A DNA stretch of 64,000 nt from Adiantum capillus-veneris (taxonomy: Eukaryota > Streptophyta > Polypodiopsida > Polypodiales > Pteridaceae): NCBI GenBank assembly GCA_014529385.2, contig CM043944.1, positions 75,325,884 through 75,389,883 on the forward strand, in the 5' to 3' direction. Below the pieces are notes generated by a model that made no database searches, was not told where the DNA came from, and saw nothing but the letters and a program-made list of their open reading frames with translations. Positions 34,633 through 46,343 of this stretch are shown here, piece by piece. A program made the position numbers and the translations under genes. Every line of letters begins with the position of its first letter. Position 1 is the stretch's first letter.

Positions 34633-36100
34633 TGTCACGAGGACGTGGTAGTTATTAACCATGTCACAAAGATGTGGCAACTGCTAACCTTGGTTGTTGG
34701 TTTCTTTCCAATGGGGTTTATTTTATTTGTTTTGAGACCCTCTTCTTGAAGTAGCAAACGGTCGGACATTGCATGGCCAATGTGAACGGTGGTTTCACTC
34801 GCAGATGGGTAGTGGTTAGCACTGGAATTCGTATGGTAAGAGGATGTCTAGGCTCAGAGCAAGATCATATAGGTCCCCCCGTCGCACTTAGCAGGTTGGT
34901 GGATACTAGGAAGTGAACTCAATTAAGGCGTAAAGTCAAGGTGGGACTACCAACAAAAAGTATCCGACAGTTGGTCCACATTGCACTTTTGGATGCAGTC
35001 CCAATGAGGATAGATGGTCAGAAGACCAGTGGGAGCCCAACGGAAGCATCTCCTAAAATTTAGGGAACTGCTATTTTGGGCCGTGAAATGTGTTCGCGTC
35101 ATTACCTCCGGTATGACTAGGGGAACATTTTACAACTTTGCCGCGAAGTCAACTGGGCAACCGGTCAGGATATTTTTAAGCGGCGAACCCGAAACGGGCA
35201 AATGCTTGAAAATACGCCAAGTGTCATTTTCTCATGCACTTACTGCTTCAGGAAGAAGTGGCGCTGAATTTTTAAGCTAGGAAGGCCTTCATTTGCCATT
35301 TGTCACAGGTTAAGAGCTATGGAGTGCTTCCTTTCCCTCTTATGTACAGTGTGGTGCTAGGAGTGATGCCCTGCACGCTACACACTGCTCTCTCTCTCTC
35401 CCCTACGTGCAGTTATGTGATGCCCCACAAGAGGGCTCCTCATTTGACTGATGTACAGCTGTGTGGGTTCATGCTTTTGTGCTGAGGCAAGAGCCTCCTT
35501 GAGCAGGAACAGGGGTAGCTAGCTGCTACTCCAAAGCAGGCACTGGTGAGGGTCATAACCTCACCATACAGGTGCAAAATCAGCGCTGTGTATGCGCTGT
35601 AATTTTACTGTTTTTCAGCCACACGGATGCCAGAATCTTTGGGAATCGTGCCCCACTGGCAGAGGACAGTTAGGGGACTGTTTGGGGCTGAAAACAGGGC
35701 AAAAACCAGTAAATACAGCGTGCTGAATTTACTGGTTTTGGGCAGGAATCAGAGGGTGTACGCCAGTAGAAGCGAGTTCCAATAGGGGAATTGGTTTCGC
35801 GCAAGTTTAGGGGCTGTTATGTTGCCGAAATTTGGCCAAAACAGGCGGTATCTAGTGGGATACAGTCAAAGGATTCCCAGGACTCTTCTTTGTACTTTAC
35901 CCTCCTAAAGAATAACGAAATACCGAAAGGGGTGCCAATTTTGGGGCCTACAGGTTGTCGGTGTCTGCTCGGAGCATTCTAGCTTCCGAGCCGTGTGTGA
36001 TTAAGTGTTAATTCCCGCTACAGGTCTCCTTTGCGAAGTGCTCTGTGTGTGTCTAAAGTAAAGAATTTCGGGTGAAAGCCAACGCCTACCGCCCTACGGG
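34633..36100 (+). repeat. Gypsy-G 3' LTR, last 9 bp missing
   Basis: Aligned with 27677-29150. It stops at CTACGGG and joins LARD LTR sequence at 36101. Confidence 0.9.
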
Positions 36101-37059
36101 AACTAGGTAACTAGGTAGGGCAAATTTACTAAGTTTGTATATATAGAAACCTAGCGCTAGTACTTTCTGGCAGAAGAGGCAGCAGGAGCAGCTTGCTCAA
36201 CATTCAACTTCTCAGCAAGACCCCCCCACAGTGGCCTAGCGTTTTCGCAAGGGATAGCAGAACCTTGCGTTTTTGCATCAGATCAGCTAGCGTTTTTGCA
36301 CTTGCAGATTCTTGGCGGTAGTAGATAGCAGATCAGCCTTTGCGATAGCAGATTCCCCAGCAACAGCAGATCAGCCCTAGCGTCAGCAGTTTCCTCAGCA
36401 AAAACAGATTTCAGCCCTTAGCGTTTGTAGATCAACCTCAACGTTTTTGCAGATCTTCGCGACGGAATCAGCAGTAGACTCAGCGTTTTCAGTTTTCAGC
36501 AGTTAGACCCCACAGTAGAAGCCCCGAACCTCGCAGATCTCACCTTCCCGCAGCAGATTCTCACCGCACGGTCAGATCCTGCAAAGTTCGCAGTTTCAGC
36601 CCGGAAAATGCAGATTTCAGCATCTGCGTTTTCAGCGCGTCGTCATCGGACCGTCGTCATCGACATAGAGTCATAATTAAGCAGATAAAGAGTTGCAGAT
36701 TTCAGCCATTAGCATTTTCAGATTCCAGCCCGTCTCGTCGTCGTCCTCATCATTGTCGACAACATCGGCAAGTCCAAGCCTTGTAGAGATTTGTGCAATC
36801 AATAGGAGACTTCTCTCGCCATAGAGAGTGGGCCTTCGGAGGAGGGTTTGACAACATTCTTGTGTCGTATTCTTCTCTCTCTCTATCTCTCAGTCTCAGC
36901 ACCTTCATTCACAGTGTTCACCACTTTGTTTGTGTCCATTGCACTCTCTCACTAAAGGAACGGAAGGCTCTCCCTTCCGTAAGTAAAAGGAACCCTTGAG
37001 CACAGTTCGGAGCACTCATCTTGAGCAAAGTTCAACATTCACTTCCGCTGCTATTTACA
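36101..37059 (+). repeat. LARD-C 3' LTR, 5'-truncated
   Basis: Begins with AACTAGGT duplicated in tandem, then follows the C 5' LTR from the TATATATA promoter through the motif array to the terminus ATTTACA at 37059, followed by the TSD TTGGT. Confidence 0.9.
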
Positions 37060-37734
37060 TTGGTGGTAATTTGTTGGCTTTGATCACGTTTATGCTGGCC
37101 TAACTTTTTTGAATACTACAAGCTTCTTTGACTTGGTTTAGATCTAGCATTTTTCTTTTCCTGCACCTGGCTGAAGTTATTCTATTGGTATGATCAAACA
37201 AGCTAAGCCTTGTAGGAATTCCATTATGGCTTTTTTATTGTCGAGTTTGCTGAATTAGTGTTAAGCTTACCTTGATTTGTTTTGGTCTCTTCTTAGGGTA
37301 TAACACTACTGCTTACTAACTTAGGAACGCTCGCTTTTATGGTAGGATAGGGTTCATCTAGTTGAAGGGTTCGACTTTGAGCCATACAACATGATCGTTG
37401 TTAATATGCAATACGTTTCAAATCACTTTTTGAAACTATAGGTAAGTTTAAATTAGGGATGGTTGGACAGATTGGAACTCTTTTATACAGAAAACGATTA
37501 CTCTAAAGGCTAGAGCATATGGTGCTACTCTGAGAATGCGGTTTTGACAGGGATATTTTAAACTTGAAAAGATTGAAATTACTTGGGGTTTTTTTTTGTG
37601 TAATAAAGTATTGTAAAGAAATACTTTCAAAAGCGTGAATAAACTACTTAGAGTTTGCAAGTCTTTGTTGAACATTACAATTTGATAAGAAGTAGAAATT
37701 CTTAAGTTTTTTGCTCTCAACCACTATGTAGGAT

Positions 37735-38085
37735 GGTAACTAGTCTAATAATTTTTAAGTTGGACATGGATAACAACTGATAGGTTCTTTGAAGCCTGCC
37801 ATAGTAGCCAAGTCTAACATATCTGTTGCCTTGACTATATGGATGCAGATGAGAATTCTATCTTGACTTAAAAAGGTTTAGCATGTTGCAGTCCCACTCA
37901 AAAGTTTTTCTACTTTTGTATAGAATCATTAGAATGATACCCAATTCTTATTATGTTGTATATTAATGAATCAAAGATAGAGTCATTTCTATACAAATCC
38001 TTGCCCAATCATCTAAAGCCAGTCGTCTTTTGAACGTCATGTTCCTTTGTATATATGTATTTAATTTAATACTACACCACACACG
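37735..38085 (+). repeat. Dispersed repeat R1, copy b
   Basis: Counterpart of 3490-3830 with shared GGACATGGATAACAA, TATGGATGCAG and CTAAAGCCAGTC-like landmarks. Confidence 0.5.
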
Positions 38086-38441
38086 TCCTTGACACAAGGC
38101 CCTCCCAGGTAACTAGGTGGATTGGGACGTTGGCTTTAGATTATTCCTGTCTATAGGATTTGATTGACCCACTGTCTATAATTCCTTGATGGGTTGATAG
38201 GTGTTAGGTGGCCTTTCCTTGACTATAGACTAGGTTCTTGCTTATGGCTATTGTAGTTTTTTAGCTCGGCCGGTTTTAACGTCCGAGAAGAAGAGAATTT
38301 TAACATCGTAGGAAACTATCCCAAGAGACCTTAAAGATCTATTCGACGAGCAGAGTTGAACTCAAGACTTCTTATTCAAGAGGGAAATGGCATAACAAAT
38401 CTACCACACTTGGGTGATAGAAAGGTTATACCATTTTTCTC

Positions 38442-38444
<3 letters not shown>

Positions 38445-38490
<46 letters not shown>
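38445..38490. repeat. (GA)n microsatellite
   Basis: A perfect tract of about 46 bp. Confidence 0.95.
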
Positions 38491-38492
<2 letters not shown>

Positions 38493-38594
38493 AAACGGGT
38501 CTATGGTCTCATAAAGTGATGATTCTATCAATTAGATACCTGGACTTAATCACACACACTTCAATCTCACCTCCTTGCTCAACTCCAGATTGGC

Positions 38595-39541
38595 CCTGAA
38601 GTCCGGCGCCCCTTGCGGTATTTCTTTTCAATTAAAAGAGTGAAACTTAACAAAGTACAAAGCTCTAAATCCAACAAAGCTGTCCACACCTGTAATTGGC
38701 AGCCATAACCTGTTTTTGGCCAAATTTTGGTAACATAACGGCCCCGAAACTGAATATAACCGAAATTCCATTGAAAGAAGAACGTCCCGCGTCGTCTGGC
38801 ACGCTTTCCAAAATCTGTCAGAAAATTACAGCAAGCTGTAATTCTCTGTTTTTCCCTATACCTGCTGCCCAAACTGTATGGAACACTCTCGGAACTCTTG
38901 CCCAAGCTCTAGGGCACGTGTATGAGCAAAGAGGGCCAAAACCTAAGACCTGCAATTTCTGTACAGCAGCCTGTTTTGCCCTAATTTCGGACCTGTACCT
39001 ATGTGTGAGGGCTTCTACATGATCCTCTCACTATTCCCCCATGCACAGGGCTACTTGCCCTTCGGTTTTTTGGCAATTCCACAACCGGAAATGCGAGAAA
39101 TCAGCATAAAACAGTGGGGAGAATTCCTGTACCTGTTTGGGGGTTGTAGTTAGCTACCTCAGGTACTTGTTCAAGAGGCTTTTGCCTTAGCAATCGAGCA
39201 TAAAGCCCAGGCAGCTGTACATAAAGTCAGATGATTAGCCCACTACTGGGGCATTACCACTGCTCATTAGGGATATTAGAAGTCAGGAGGGAGCAAGCTC
39301 AACCACCTGTGCATGAGAGACAAGGAGAGGGCAGCACGCAATAGCTTTGGTACCTGCAACATTCCACCATGCGGTTGAAAATGCAGCCCAACGTTCAATT
39401 TCAATGCCCTCTCTCTCTCTCAAGCTAGAAAGTACCCAAAAATGTGCCAAGTGGCACTCATGCATGGTTTTCCCGCTTTGTACCTTCTAGTCTAATATTA
39501 TCTCGACCGGTTGCTCAGTTGACTTAACGATAGAGTATTAA
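38595..39541 (-). repeat. Gypsy LTR fragment H (Gypsy-G-related)
   Basis: On the minus strand it follows the order of the Gypsy-G LTR from the CCGAAAGGGGCGCC-type polyadenylation region back to the AGTCAAC...GCAACCGGTC segment. It is diverged from Gypsy-G and is cut at 39542 by LARD LTR F1. Confidence 0.7.
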
Positions 39542-39548
39542 TGTAAGG

Positions 39549-40444
39549 TGTCACAAACGGGATCACATAACAATATAAAATAATACTCGGATAAATAGAA
39601 TTTATCTCTTAATACTGAAGCCAAAGGATATAGAGAGAAATAGATAGAGAGAGAGATTGAGAGTGAGAAGATCGACACAGTACAGGGACCAGAAGATGGG
39701 TTGGTCCCCCCCCGTAATAGTATCTTTATTACTGAGGAGAACTCTATACAAGCACTTGAACCGAACGTATTACCATGTTCGTTGTAGAATAAGACTTGAT
39801 GGTTCTTGGAAGCCTCGGCTTCCTATTCCTAGGGCAAAACCCTATTCCAAGGAACTTCCGTTATTCCAAATCCTTGAGAACCAAGGTTCTCACCTTTGGA
39901 TCTCACCTTCCAGACTCAGGGCATGACATCCCTGCAACTCTCTTTTCCAGCTCTGTTTCCAGAGTCCTCTTCCCGCAGAACAACTGTGCTTTCCTGGACA
40001 CGAAGTCCTTACTTGAAATCCCAACTTCCGGAGCACAACTTGAAAGACTACATCTCTCTCATCCGTGGATCTACTTCCCAAACTCGGGTACTAAACCCTT
40101 GGGCTGATCTGGCTCTAGTTCCTCAGAGCGCTTTTCTCCTGCAGAGGCTCATGCCTTCCTCTGCTCCCTGTCACCCATCCGATGTGACGCATCAGAAGTA
40201 CCCGTTCCTGGTGGCCTTACAGATATTCCCTTTCAAAGTGCTCCCGTGATTACTCTGAATGACGCACTAGGAATTCTTTGTACTTGGATGTCTCCAGTGA
40301 GAAAAACCCTCTCACTTAAAATTCCAATAATTCATTTGGAATTATTTTTTCCTTGGTGTTTCCAAGCGAGAAAACCCTCTCACTTATAAATCCAATAATT
40401 CATTTAGAATTATTTTTTTGTCAGATAAAGCCAATTTAGCAACA
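39549..40444 (-). repeat. Element E 3' LTR (deleted form)
   Basis: 896 bp. It matches both ends of the 5' LTR and lacks its central 1.08 kb; the breakpoint is at about 40165. Confidence 0.85.
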
Positions 40445-40732
40445 TCTCTCTCACTTATAAACAGTTGTCCTCAATTGTAGAGGTCCAACTGAACTGCCCG
40501 GGGAGAAACCGGAAAAATTCAAAGTCTTGCTCAATGGTGAGTTGAGCTGGTCCTTTCTCAAAAGAGAACTTAAAAATTAAATTAAACAAACGTTCAAAAA
40601 TTTGAAATTTCCATACTTACCTTACCGGGTCATGTCCTTCCTCTAGTACCTCGAGGATATCCTTCACCATTCATCAAACTTACGAGCCATGTAAAAACTC
40701 GTCCTTCACGTCTTTCCGAGAATCTGTTGACT

Positions 40733-40890
40733 CAAGTCCACCTTCTCAATTTTGAGAAGAATAATCCTCCAGAAATCAATCTAAGTCTATGTCCTTGCGC
40801 ATAACCTTGCGCTATTAGTCCTGAGGATATTAAACCTCTTGTGTCCTCCCGCATAGGGCATGTCGAGAGCATTAAGCTCATGTGAATCTT
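40733..40890. repeat. Direct repeat in element E, copy 1
   Basis: About 160 bp with landmarks GAGAAGAATAATC, GTCCTTGCGCATAA, TATTAAACCTCTT and GAGCATTAAGCT. Copy 2 is at about 41005-41163. By eye the copies are about 80% identical. Confidence 0.75.
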
Positions 40891-41004
40891 CCTGCGGCAG
40901 ACACAGTGTGTCATCTTACCAAAGTAAGTTCTTATTCCGAGCCTTTGCTTTGGGTAGGCCAATTGTTCTGATCCAAAGTTTCCTTATGCGAGACTCTGTT
41001 AACT

Positions 41005-41163
41005 TGATTCTGTCTTCTCAAATTCGAGAAGAATAATCTTCCTAGAAATCAATCTAGGTATGTGTCCTTGCGCATAATCCTGCGTTGTTAGTCTAGAGGG
41101 TATTAAACCTCTTATGTCCTCCCACATATGGAATGACCAAGTCATAGAGCATTAAGCTTGATG
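41005..41163. repeat. Direct repeat in element E, copy 2
   Basis: Partner of 40733-40890; the spacer is about 115 bp. Confidence 0.75.
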
Positions 41164-42827
41164 TCTTTCTTTCACAATTTGCGATCACCTTCTTGTTTCG
41201 GGCCGTCGCTCAACGTAGGTGGACGGTTCCAATCCGAAGATTCTTTGTGCACTGCAGCACCGACAGTGTTTTCCCGACGCCCATTAGCGTCTCTTCCTTA
41301 CAAAATCATAAGAAATGATTCACATTGCGAGCATCAATGACGACTTGCAAAATCTCAGGCAGATAGGATTCTAGCCAAGCATTTTCTGAACGTACGTTCA
41401 AACCTGGTTCACATTAGAGCGAACCCTCTTTGATTCTCTGGGATGTTCTCCCGTATGTAATTCTTACCATTTTGAAACGGTTGGCGAACTATATTCTTAC
41501 TAACATAATAGTTTGAATTTATTCCAGCAGCATGTAAATGCTACTTGACCTGCTCATGGAGAAACATATACCGCAACCAAAAGTTGCTACTGTAATTGTA
41601 AAAGCAGTAAAAGCACATAGCGTACTCAATGATCAACGACCATCAGAAAACCTGTTCTCCGTAGAGAAACTCAAATTCCTTCTACCGAACACATCTCAAA
41701 TAGAGATTCTCGTGTCGGAATATCCTTGCGCACAAAAAGGCGCTCAAGAGAGTATAACAAACTCTCGTCTAGTTCCTTGGCATAGGTCTACATCTTCGTG
41801 TGTTATCCATGTACCCAAAGGTGTACATAAGTTTCAGTGAGCCTGGGAAATTACCTTCCCTTCGTAAGATCCTTAGAGCAAAGATGCTCAACCTGACGAT
41901 CCCTTGGCTCAATCTGAGAGCAAAACCTGCTCATCAAATAAACTAGGATTTTAATCCTTGGATTCCTTGATCATAGGCCGTAGTCGTCGCTTGTTCCTTT
42001 CCTCGTAAAGGAGTATTCCTTCATTTGTACGAAAAGCCTATTATATCTTCCCTAACTGGGTAGGGGGTGTGGGTTTAAAGTGTACTCAAGCCCCATGAAA
42101 GCTTTTCTTTGCTTGAAAGCTCAGAATGGTTCCTTCATAATTTCCTACCCGCAATAACAGGTAATTTGTTGGAGAACTACCGGATACCAGATCAATCATG
42201 GACCTTCCGGATGGTTAAGCAAAGCAGTTCCTCGTATAAAACAATGTTCTGACTCAACCTTACTCTCATAACACTCGAGTGATTGTCTTGGTTAGACACG
42301 TGCATATCTCGTGCATAAAAGCAATACGCAGTTGACGAGTTTCTCAAGATTTAACTTTGATCAAAGACCTGCACTCTCACTTAAAGTTTGAGGGTCTTCT
42401 GTTCAAAAACTCAAGAGTTAGATTGAATTTCCTTACTCCAAACTTTCTCCGGATAGCAACGTATCCTTCGAGGAGAGGTAACAAAAGTTCGTTGTTTCTG
42501 TGTTCAATGGTTCCCATCCCACTGTGGGGATTAGATTCTATGTACACTGAGGTGTACGCTTTCAACTTGTATTGCTGACTCCACCATCTGCTGCAAAGTA
42601 TCTTGCAGATGCGTCTACAAAATTCGGCCAAAAGTCCTTCGTTGAATTTCTTCATCTTTCCTTCCTCAGAGAGGGTCAAGAGTGGAGCTACCTTGGAAAG
42701 AGTGAACCACTACTTGCTTGGACTCGCTCGTATTTCTATTGGGAAAACTGATCCCAATCTTCTTGGATGCCTTCCTCAAAGCGTAGAGGAAAAAAAATTT
42801 GTCCAAAAATTCAGCCTTGAATTGAAT

Positions 42828-43320
42828 CTAAGTCTTGTTGTAAGTTCCTTGCAGAGCCTCGGTATACCACCAAGTACTTGCAATCCCCTTGAGGTGTTTG
42901 GTCACATGCCTCACCTTCACCTTCAACGCTTCTGAGAAATTGCCGTTAGCAAAGGCAACTTCAAACTGTCGAATAACATCTTTCCTTCGGTCAAAAGTAT
43001 GAAACTTCACCGGAGTGTTCTTAGGTCTAAAGACCTTCTTCATATCCTTCCCGAGATGATGGGATTTCTTGGCTATGGTTCTGGATTGATGCTCATGGAT
43101 ATCTTCCGGGTTTTGAACGATCTTGAGAATTCCGCTCCTTGGATTCTCTAGGTTCTTGAGCATCATGCTCTTGTCGCCTTCTCAAAGAATCCCAAGTCTT
43201 GTGTCCACTCTTGCAGAGAGAAAAAAATTTCCAACTCTGCGAGCTTTTCCTGCAGGACTTCGGTTTCCGCGTGCTTACTTCTCTCTTGGCTTGTCATGGC
43301 TTCTTCCTGTATGTTCCCAG
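42828..43320 (-). pseudogene. Element E gag fragment
   Basis: Two frames together give a short Gag. The first starts near MTSQERSKHAETEVLQEKL; a frameshift near 43165 leads to the second with KFHTFDRRKDVIRQFEVAF and HLKGIASTWWY. These match the Gag core of Gypsy-G. The reading is lost beyond 42828. Confidence 0.7.
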
Positions 43321-43344
43321 AGTCATCCTCCTTTACAGAGAAAG

Positions 43345-43368
43345 AGACGAGACCATGCTCTGATACCC
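43345..43368 (-). other. Element E primer binding site (iMet-like)
   Basis: Minus-strand GGGTATCAGAGCATGG next to the 5' LTR end. The first T of the usual TGGTATCAGAGC is G here. Confidence 0.75.
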
Positions 43369-43369
43369 C

Positions 43370-45347
43370 TGTCACGAACGGGAGCGCATAACAATATAAA
43401 ATATACTCGGATAAATAGAATTTATCACTTAATACTGAAGCCAAAGGATATAGAGAGAAATAAATAGAGAGAGAGATAGAGAGTGAGAAGATCGACACAG
43501 TACAGGGGACCAGAAGATGGGCTGGTCCCCCCCCGTAATAGTATCTTTATTACTGAGGAGAACTCTATACAAGCACTTGAACCAAACGTATTACCACGTT
43601 CGTTCTAGAATAAGACTTGATGGTTCTTGGAAGCCTCGGCTTCCTATTCCTAGGGCAAAACCCTATTCCAAGGAACTTCCGTTTCTTATTCCAAATCCTT
43701 GAGAACCGAGGTTCTCACCTCTGGATCTCACCTTCCAGACTCAGGGCATGACATCCCTGCAACTCTCTTTTCCAGCTCTGTTTCAGAGTCCTCTTCCTGC
43801 AGAACAACTCTGCTTTCCCGGACACGAAGTCCTTACTTGGAATCCCAACTTCCGGAGCGCAACTTGAAAGACTACATCTCTCCGATCCGTGGATCTACTT
43901 CCCAAACTCGGGTACGAAACCCTTGGGCTGATCTGGCTCTAGTTCCTCATAGCGCTTTTCTCTTGCAGAGGCTCATGCCTTCCTCTGCTTATACTCCCTC
44001 ACGAAGAGGAAGTACACCTGCAATCAAATACTCTGAGATCATAACATGAAAATCGTTACCTTAAAAATCTTGACGCTCGAAACGCAACTCGTTCGAAAAG
44101 CAATCAATTCCTTGGAAGAGATCTCTACATTGAAAATCCTCTCTTCCAATCTTACACACAGAGGAGGTGTGTCTCGAGTTCCTTCTCGTAAATCAGCCCC
44201 GTCTACGACGTTTATGGGCTGAAACAGAGAAAAACAGCAACTTCTCGCGATGGAAACACGCTCCGTAGGCACTTCTTCGCGAGGGAACTCGTGCTCTAGG
44301 TCTTGGCGACATCTGGTACACTTGGGGCAGCCATGGGCATCACCGGCAACGTCTTCTTTACGGTTGAAATCTGCAGCAGCATCTCCTCCTTGCAAAGATT
44401 GGTCTCCCCTCTGGGAGAGGGCGTGTGATGCTTTTATATCTCCTCGGCCATGCCAAAGATAGCTGCTCGCGTAGAGATTGCGTCCGTTTTTTTTTTTTAC
44501 AAATTTTTTTTTCCACTTCTTTTTTCGCTATTCTGTCAGAAAAAGAGGGAGAAAACGTTGGCTGATCTGTTGCCTTATTTATCAGATGGCTGCCCACTTA
44601 TTAAATGGGTGGTCGGTGTATTTTAAAAAATAGTCTGAATCTGCCCAAAAACTCAATAAAACCTTATAAGTTAAAAACAATGCTTTCACAGCACTTCCTA
44701 GGCGTCCCTGGATGCAATCACATGCACAGTTGCAATGCAGACATAGACTTCCTCGCGGGAAAGCATTTGCTTTCTCGAAAAGCAATCCCGCTTTCTCAGA
44801 AAGCATTCGTTTTTCCTCAAAGTTTCTCTGAACCCATCTTCATTAAGTGCTTGCTTTTCCTTGTGCACAATTCTAACACAATTCGGAATTTCCTCTCGAC
44901 TATGGATATCCCCATTCTGATGCACCCGTCACCCACCTTTTGACACATCATCTAGTCCTTTCCTACCGAACTTACGGTACAATCTCCTTCGCGATGCTCT
45001 ATGTCACCCATCCTATGACGCATCAGAGATGTCCGTTCCCGGATGGTCGGATACTTCTTTCTGATGCTCCCTGTCACCCATCCGATGTGACGCATCAGAA
45101 GTACCCGTTCCTGGTGGCCTTACAGATATTCCCTTTCAAAGTGCTCCTGTCATTACTCTGAATGACACACTAGGAATTCTTTGTACTCGGATGTCTCCAG
45201 TGAGAAAAACCCTCTCGCTTAAAATTCCAATAATTCATTTGGAATTATTTTTTCCTTGGTGTTTCCAAGCGAGAAAACCCTCTCACTTATAAATCCAATA
45301 ATTCATTTAGAATTATTTTTTTGTCAGATAAAGCCAATTTAGCAACA
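43370..45347 (-). repeat. Element E 5' LTR (full form)
   Basis: 1978 bp, reading TGTTGCTAAATTGG...GTTCGTGACA on the minus strand. It includes about 2.5 tandem units built on a GTCACCCATCC...GACGCATCAGA motif at about 44918-45098. Confidence 0.85.
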
Positions 45348-46343
45348 TAAGGTGTAGCGGAAGTGAATGTTGATATTGCTCAAGATGAGTGCACTGAACT
45401 GTGCTCAGGGGTTCCTTTTACTTACGGAAGGGAGAGCCTTCCGTCCTTTAGAGATAGAGTGCAAAGATCACAAACAAAGTGAATGCTACTATGAATGAAA
45501 GTGCTAAGACTGAGAGAAAGAGAGAGAGAAGAATACGACACCAGGCGGTTCTCAAACCCTCCTTCAAGGCCCCCCCCTCCCCCCCCCCCCCCCCCCCCCC
45601 AAATGGCGAGAGAGGTCTATGCTATAGATTGCACAAATCTGGTACAATGGTCTAGATGCAATGGACTAGCCGACGATGTCGCCGACAATGATGACTACGA
45701 CGAGGACGGGCTGAAAACTGAAAACGCTAGGACTGAAATGCTGAAATCTGGAAGATGCTGACTTTCTGCTGAATTCTGACACTATGTCGACGAGGATGGC
45801 GATGACGATGACTCGACGACGACGCGCTGAAAACGCAGATGCTGAAATCTGAAATCAGCGGGCTGAAACTGCAAATGCTGGGTGACTCGATGGTACGGCG
45901 AGGAACCCCTAGGTTTGGTGAGATTTGAGAGGCTAAGGGCTAGATTTGCAAAGGCTAAGGGCTAGAAATCGAAAATGCTAACGGTCTTGGTTGAACTGGC
46001 ATCCGAAACTGCAGAACGCTAGGCTTGAGCTGCTACTGAAAAACGCCAGGCTGATCTGCTGTTGATGGAAACGCTAGGGAGTTTCTGCTGCAGAAAACGC
46101 TATGGAGTGGGATCAACAAACGCTAGCTGCTTCTTTTGGCTGAAAACGCTAGGGCCTTCTGTCGGTCTTGCTGAGAAGGTGCACTGCGAGTCGCCTGAGA
46201 TTCTTCTACTGCCTCTTCTGCTAGAAATGGACGCCCCTTGTCTGCTTATACAACTGCAGCAAGCTAGGTCGAGAAGTCTTCCCAACAGCTCACGACCCTA
46301 GAAATTGGCAATTTAAATCAATGAAAATGGCAAATTGCTTGTT

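Larger units (their letters stand above)
27677..36100 (+). mobile_element. Gypsy-G: chromovirus LTR retrotransposon, nearly complete
   Basis: An 8.4-kb Ty3/Gypsy element in LARD-C with a 5' LTR at 27677-29159 (1483 bp) and a 3' LTR at 34633-36100, which lacks its last 9 bp. The LTRs differ by roughly 35-40 substitutions by eye (about 2.5%). The coding order is gag, protease, RT, RNase H, integrase, chromodomain, the chromovirus arrangement. The 5' flank GAAGG (27672-27676) has no partner because the 3' edge was deleted. Confidence 0.93.
15020..37059 (+). mobile_element. LARD-C: non-autonomous LTR element containing LARD-B, Copia-2 and Gypsy-G
   Basis: The outer TSD TTGGT at 15015-15019 and 37060-37064 proves that both ends belong to one insertion. 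The 5' LTR is 15020-15074 plus 24581-25753, split by LARD-B, about 1228 bp in all. The internal region runs from the PBS at 25754 to 27676, where Gypsy-G begins. After Gypsy-G the sequence resumes inside the 3' LTR (36101-37059), so the end of the internal region, the polypurine tract and the first part of the 3' LTR are missing. The family lacks recognisable protease, integrase or RT and must depend on another element for movement. Confidence 0.9.
37065..38590. other. Host sequence downstream of LARD-C; no gene recognised
   Basis: AT-rich, intron-like sequence without a supported exon. It contains dispersed repeat R1 copy b and a GA microsatellite. With LARD-C removed it is contiguous with 14658-15019. 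Confidence 0.55.
40445..42820 (-). other. Element E internal region without recognised coding
   Basis: Decayed sequence; short frames show no RT, RNase H or integrase motifs. It contains a direct repeat pair at about 40733-40890 and 41005-41163. Confidence 0.5.
39549..45347 (-). mobile_element. Element E: non-autonomous Gypsy-type LTR element with unequal LTRs
   Basis: The TSD TAAGG (39544-39548 and 45348-45352) defines a 5.8-kb insertion. The 3' LTR is 39549-40444 (896 bp) and the 5' LTR 43370-45347 (1978 bp) on the minus strand. The size gap is one block of about 1.08 kb (about 43987-45065) absent from the 3' LTR, with TGCT at both breakpoints. The PBS and a Gag fragment are present. No RT or integrase was found in the 2.9-kb internal region. 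Confidence 0.85.
39542..46343 (-). repeat. LARD LTR F1, split by element E
   Basis: The LTR edge is TGTAAGG at 39542-39548. Element E follows, and the LTR resumes at 45353 after the TSD copy, with GTAGCGGAAGTGAATGTT-type sequence, GAGCCTTCCG, CTCTCT-rich complement and many AAACGCTAGG motifs. A run of about 30 C with few interruptions (45570-45600) replaces the variable CGAGAGTGG-flanking segment of other copies. The far end diverges from other LTRs after about 46250. Confidence 0.75.

Noticed and set aside
37060-37067. TTGGTGGT after the LARD-C 3' LTR as a primer binding site
   Set aside because: It equals the 5' flank TTGGT and is the TSD; no further PBS match follows.
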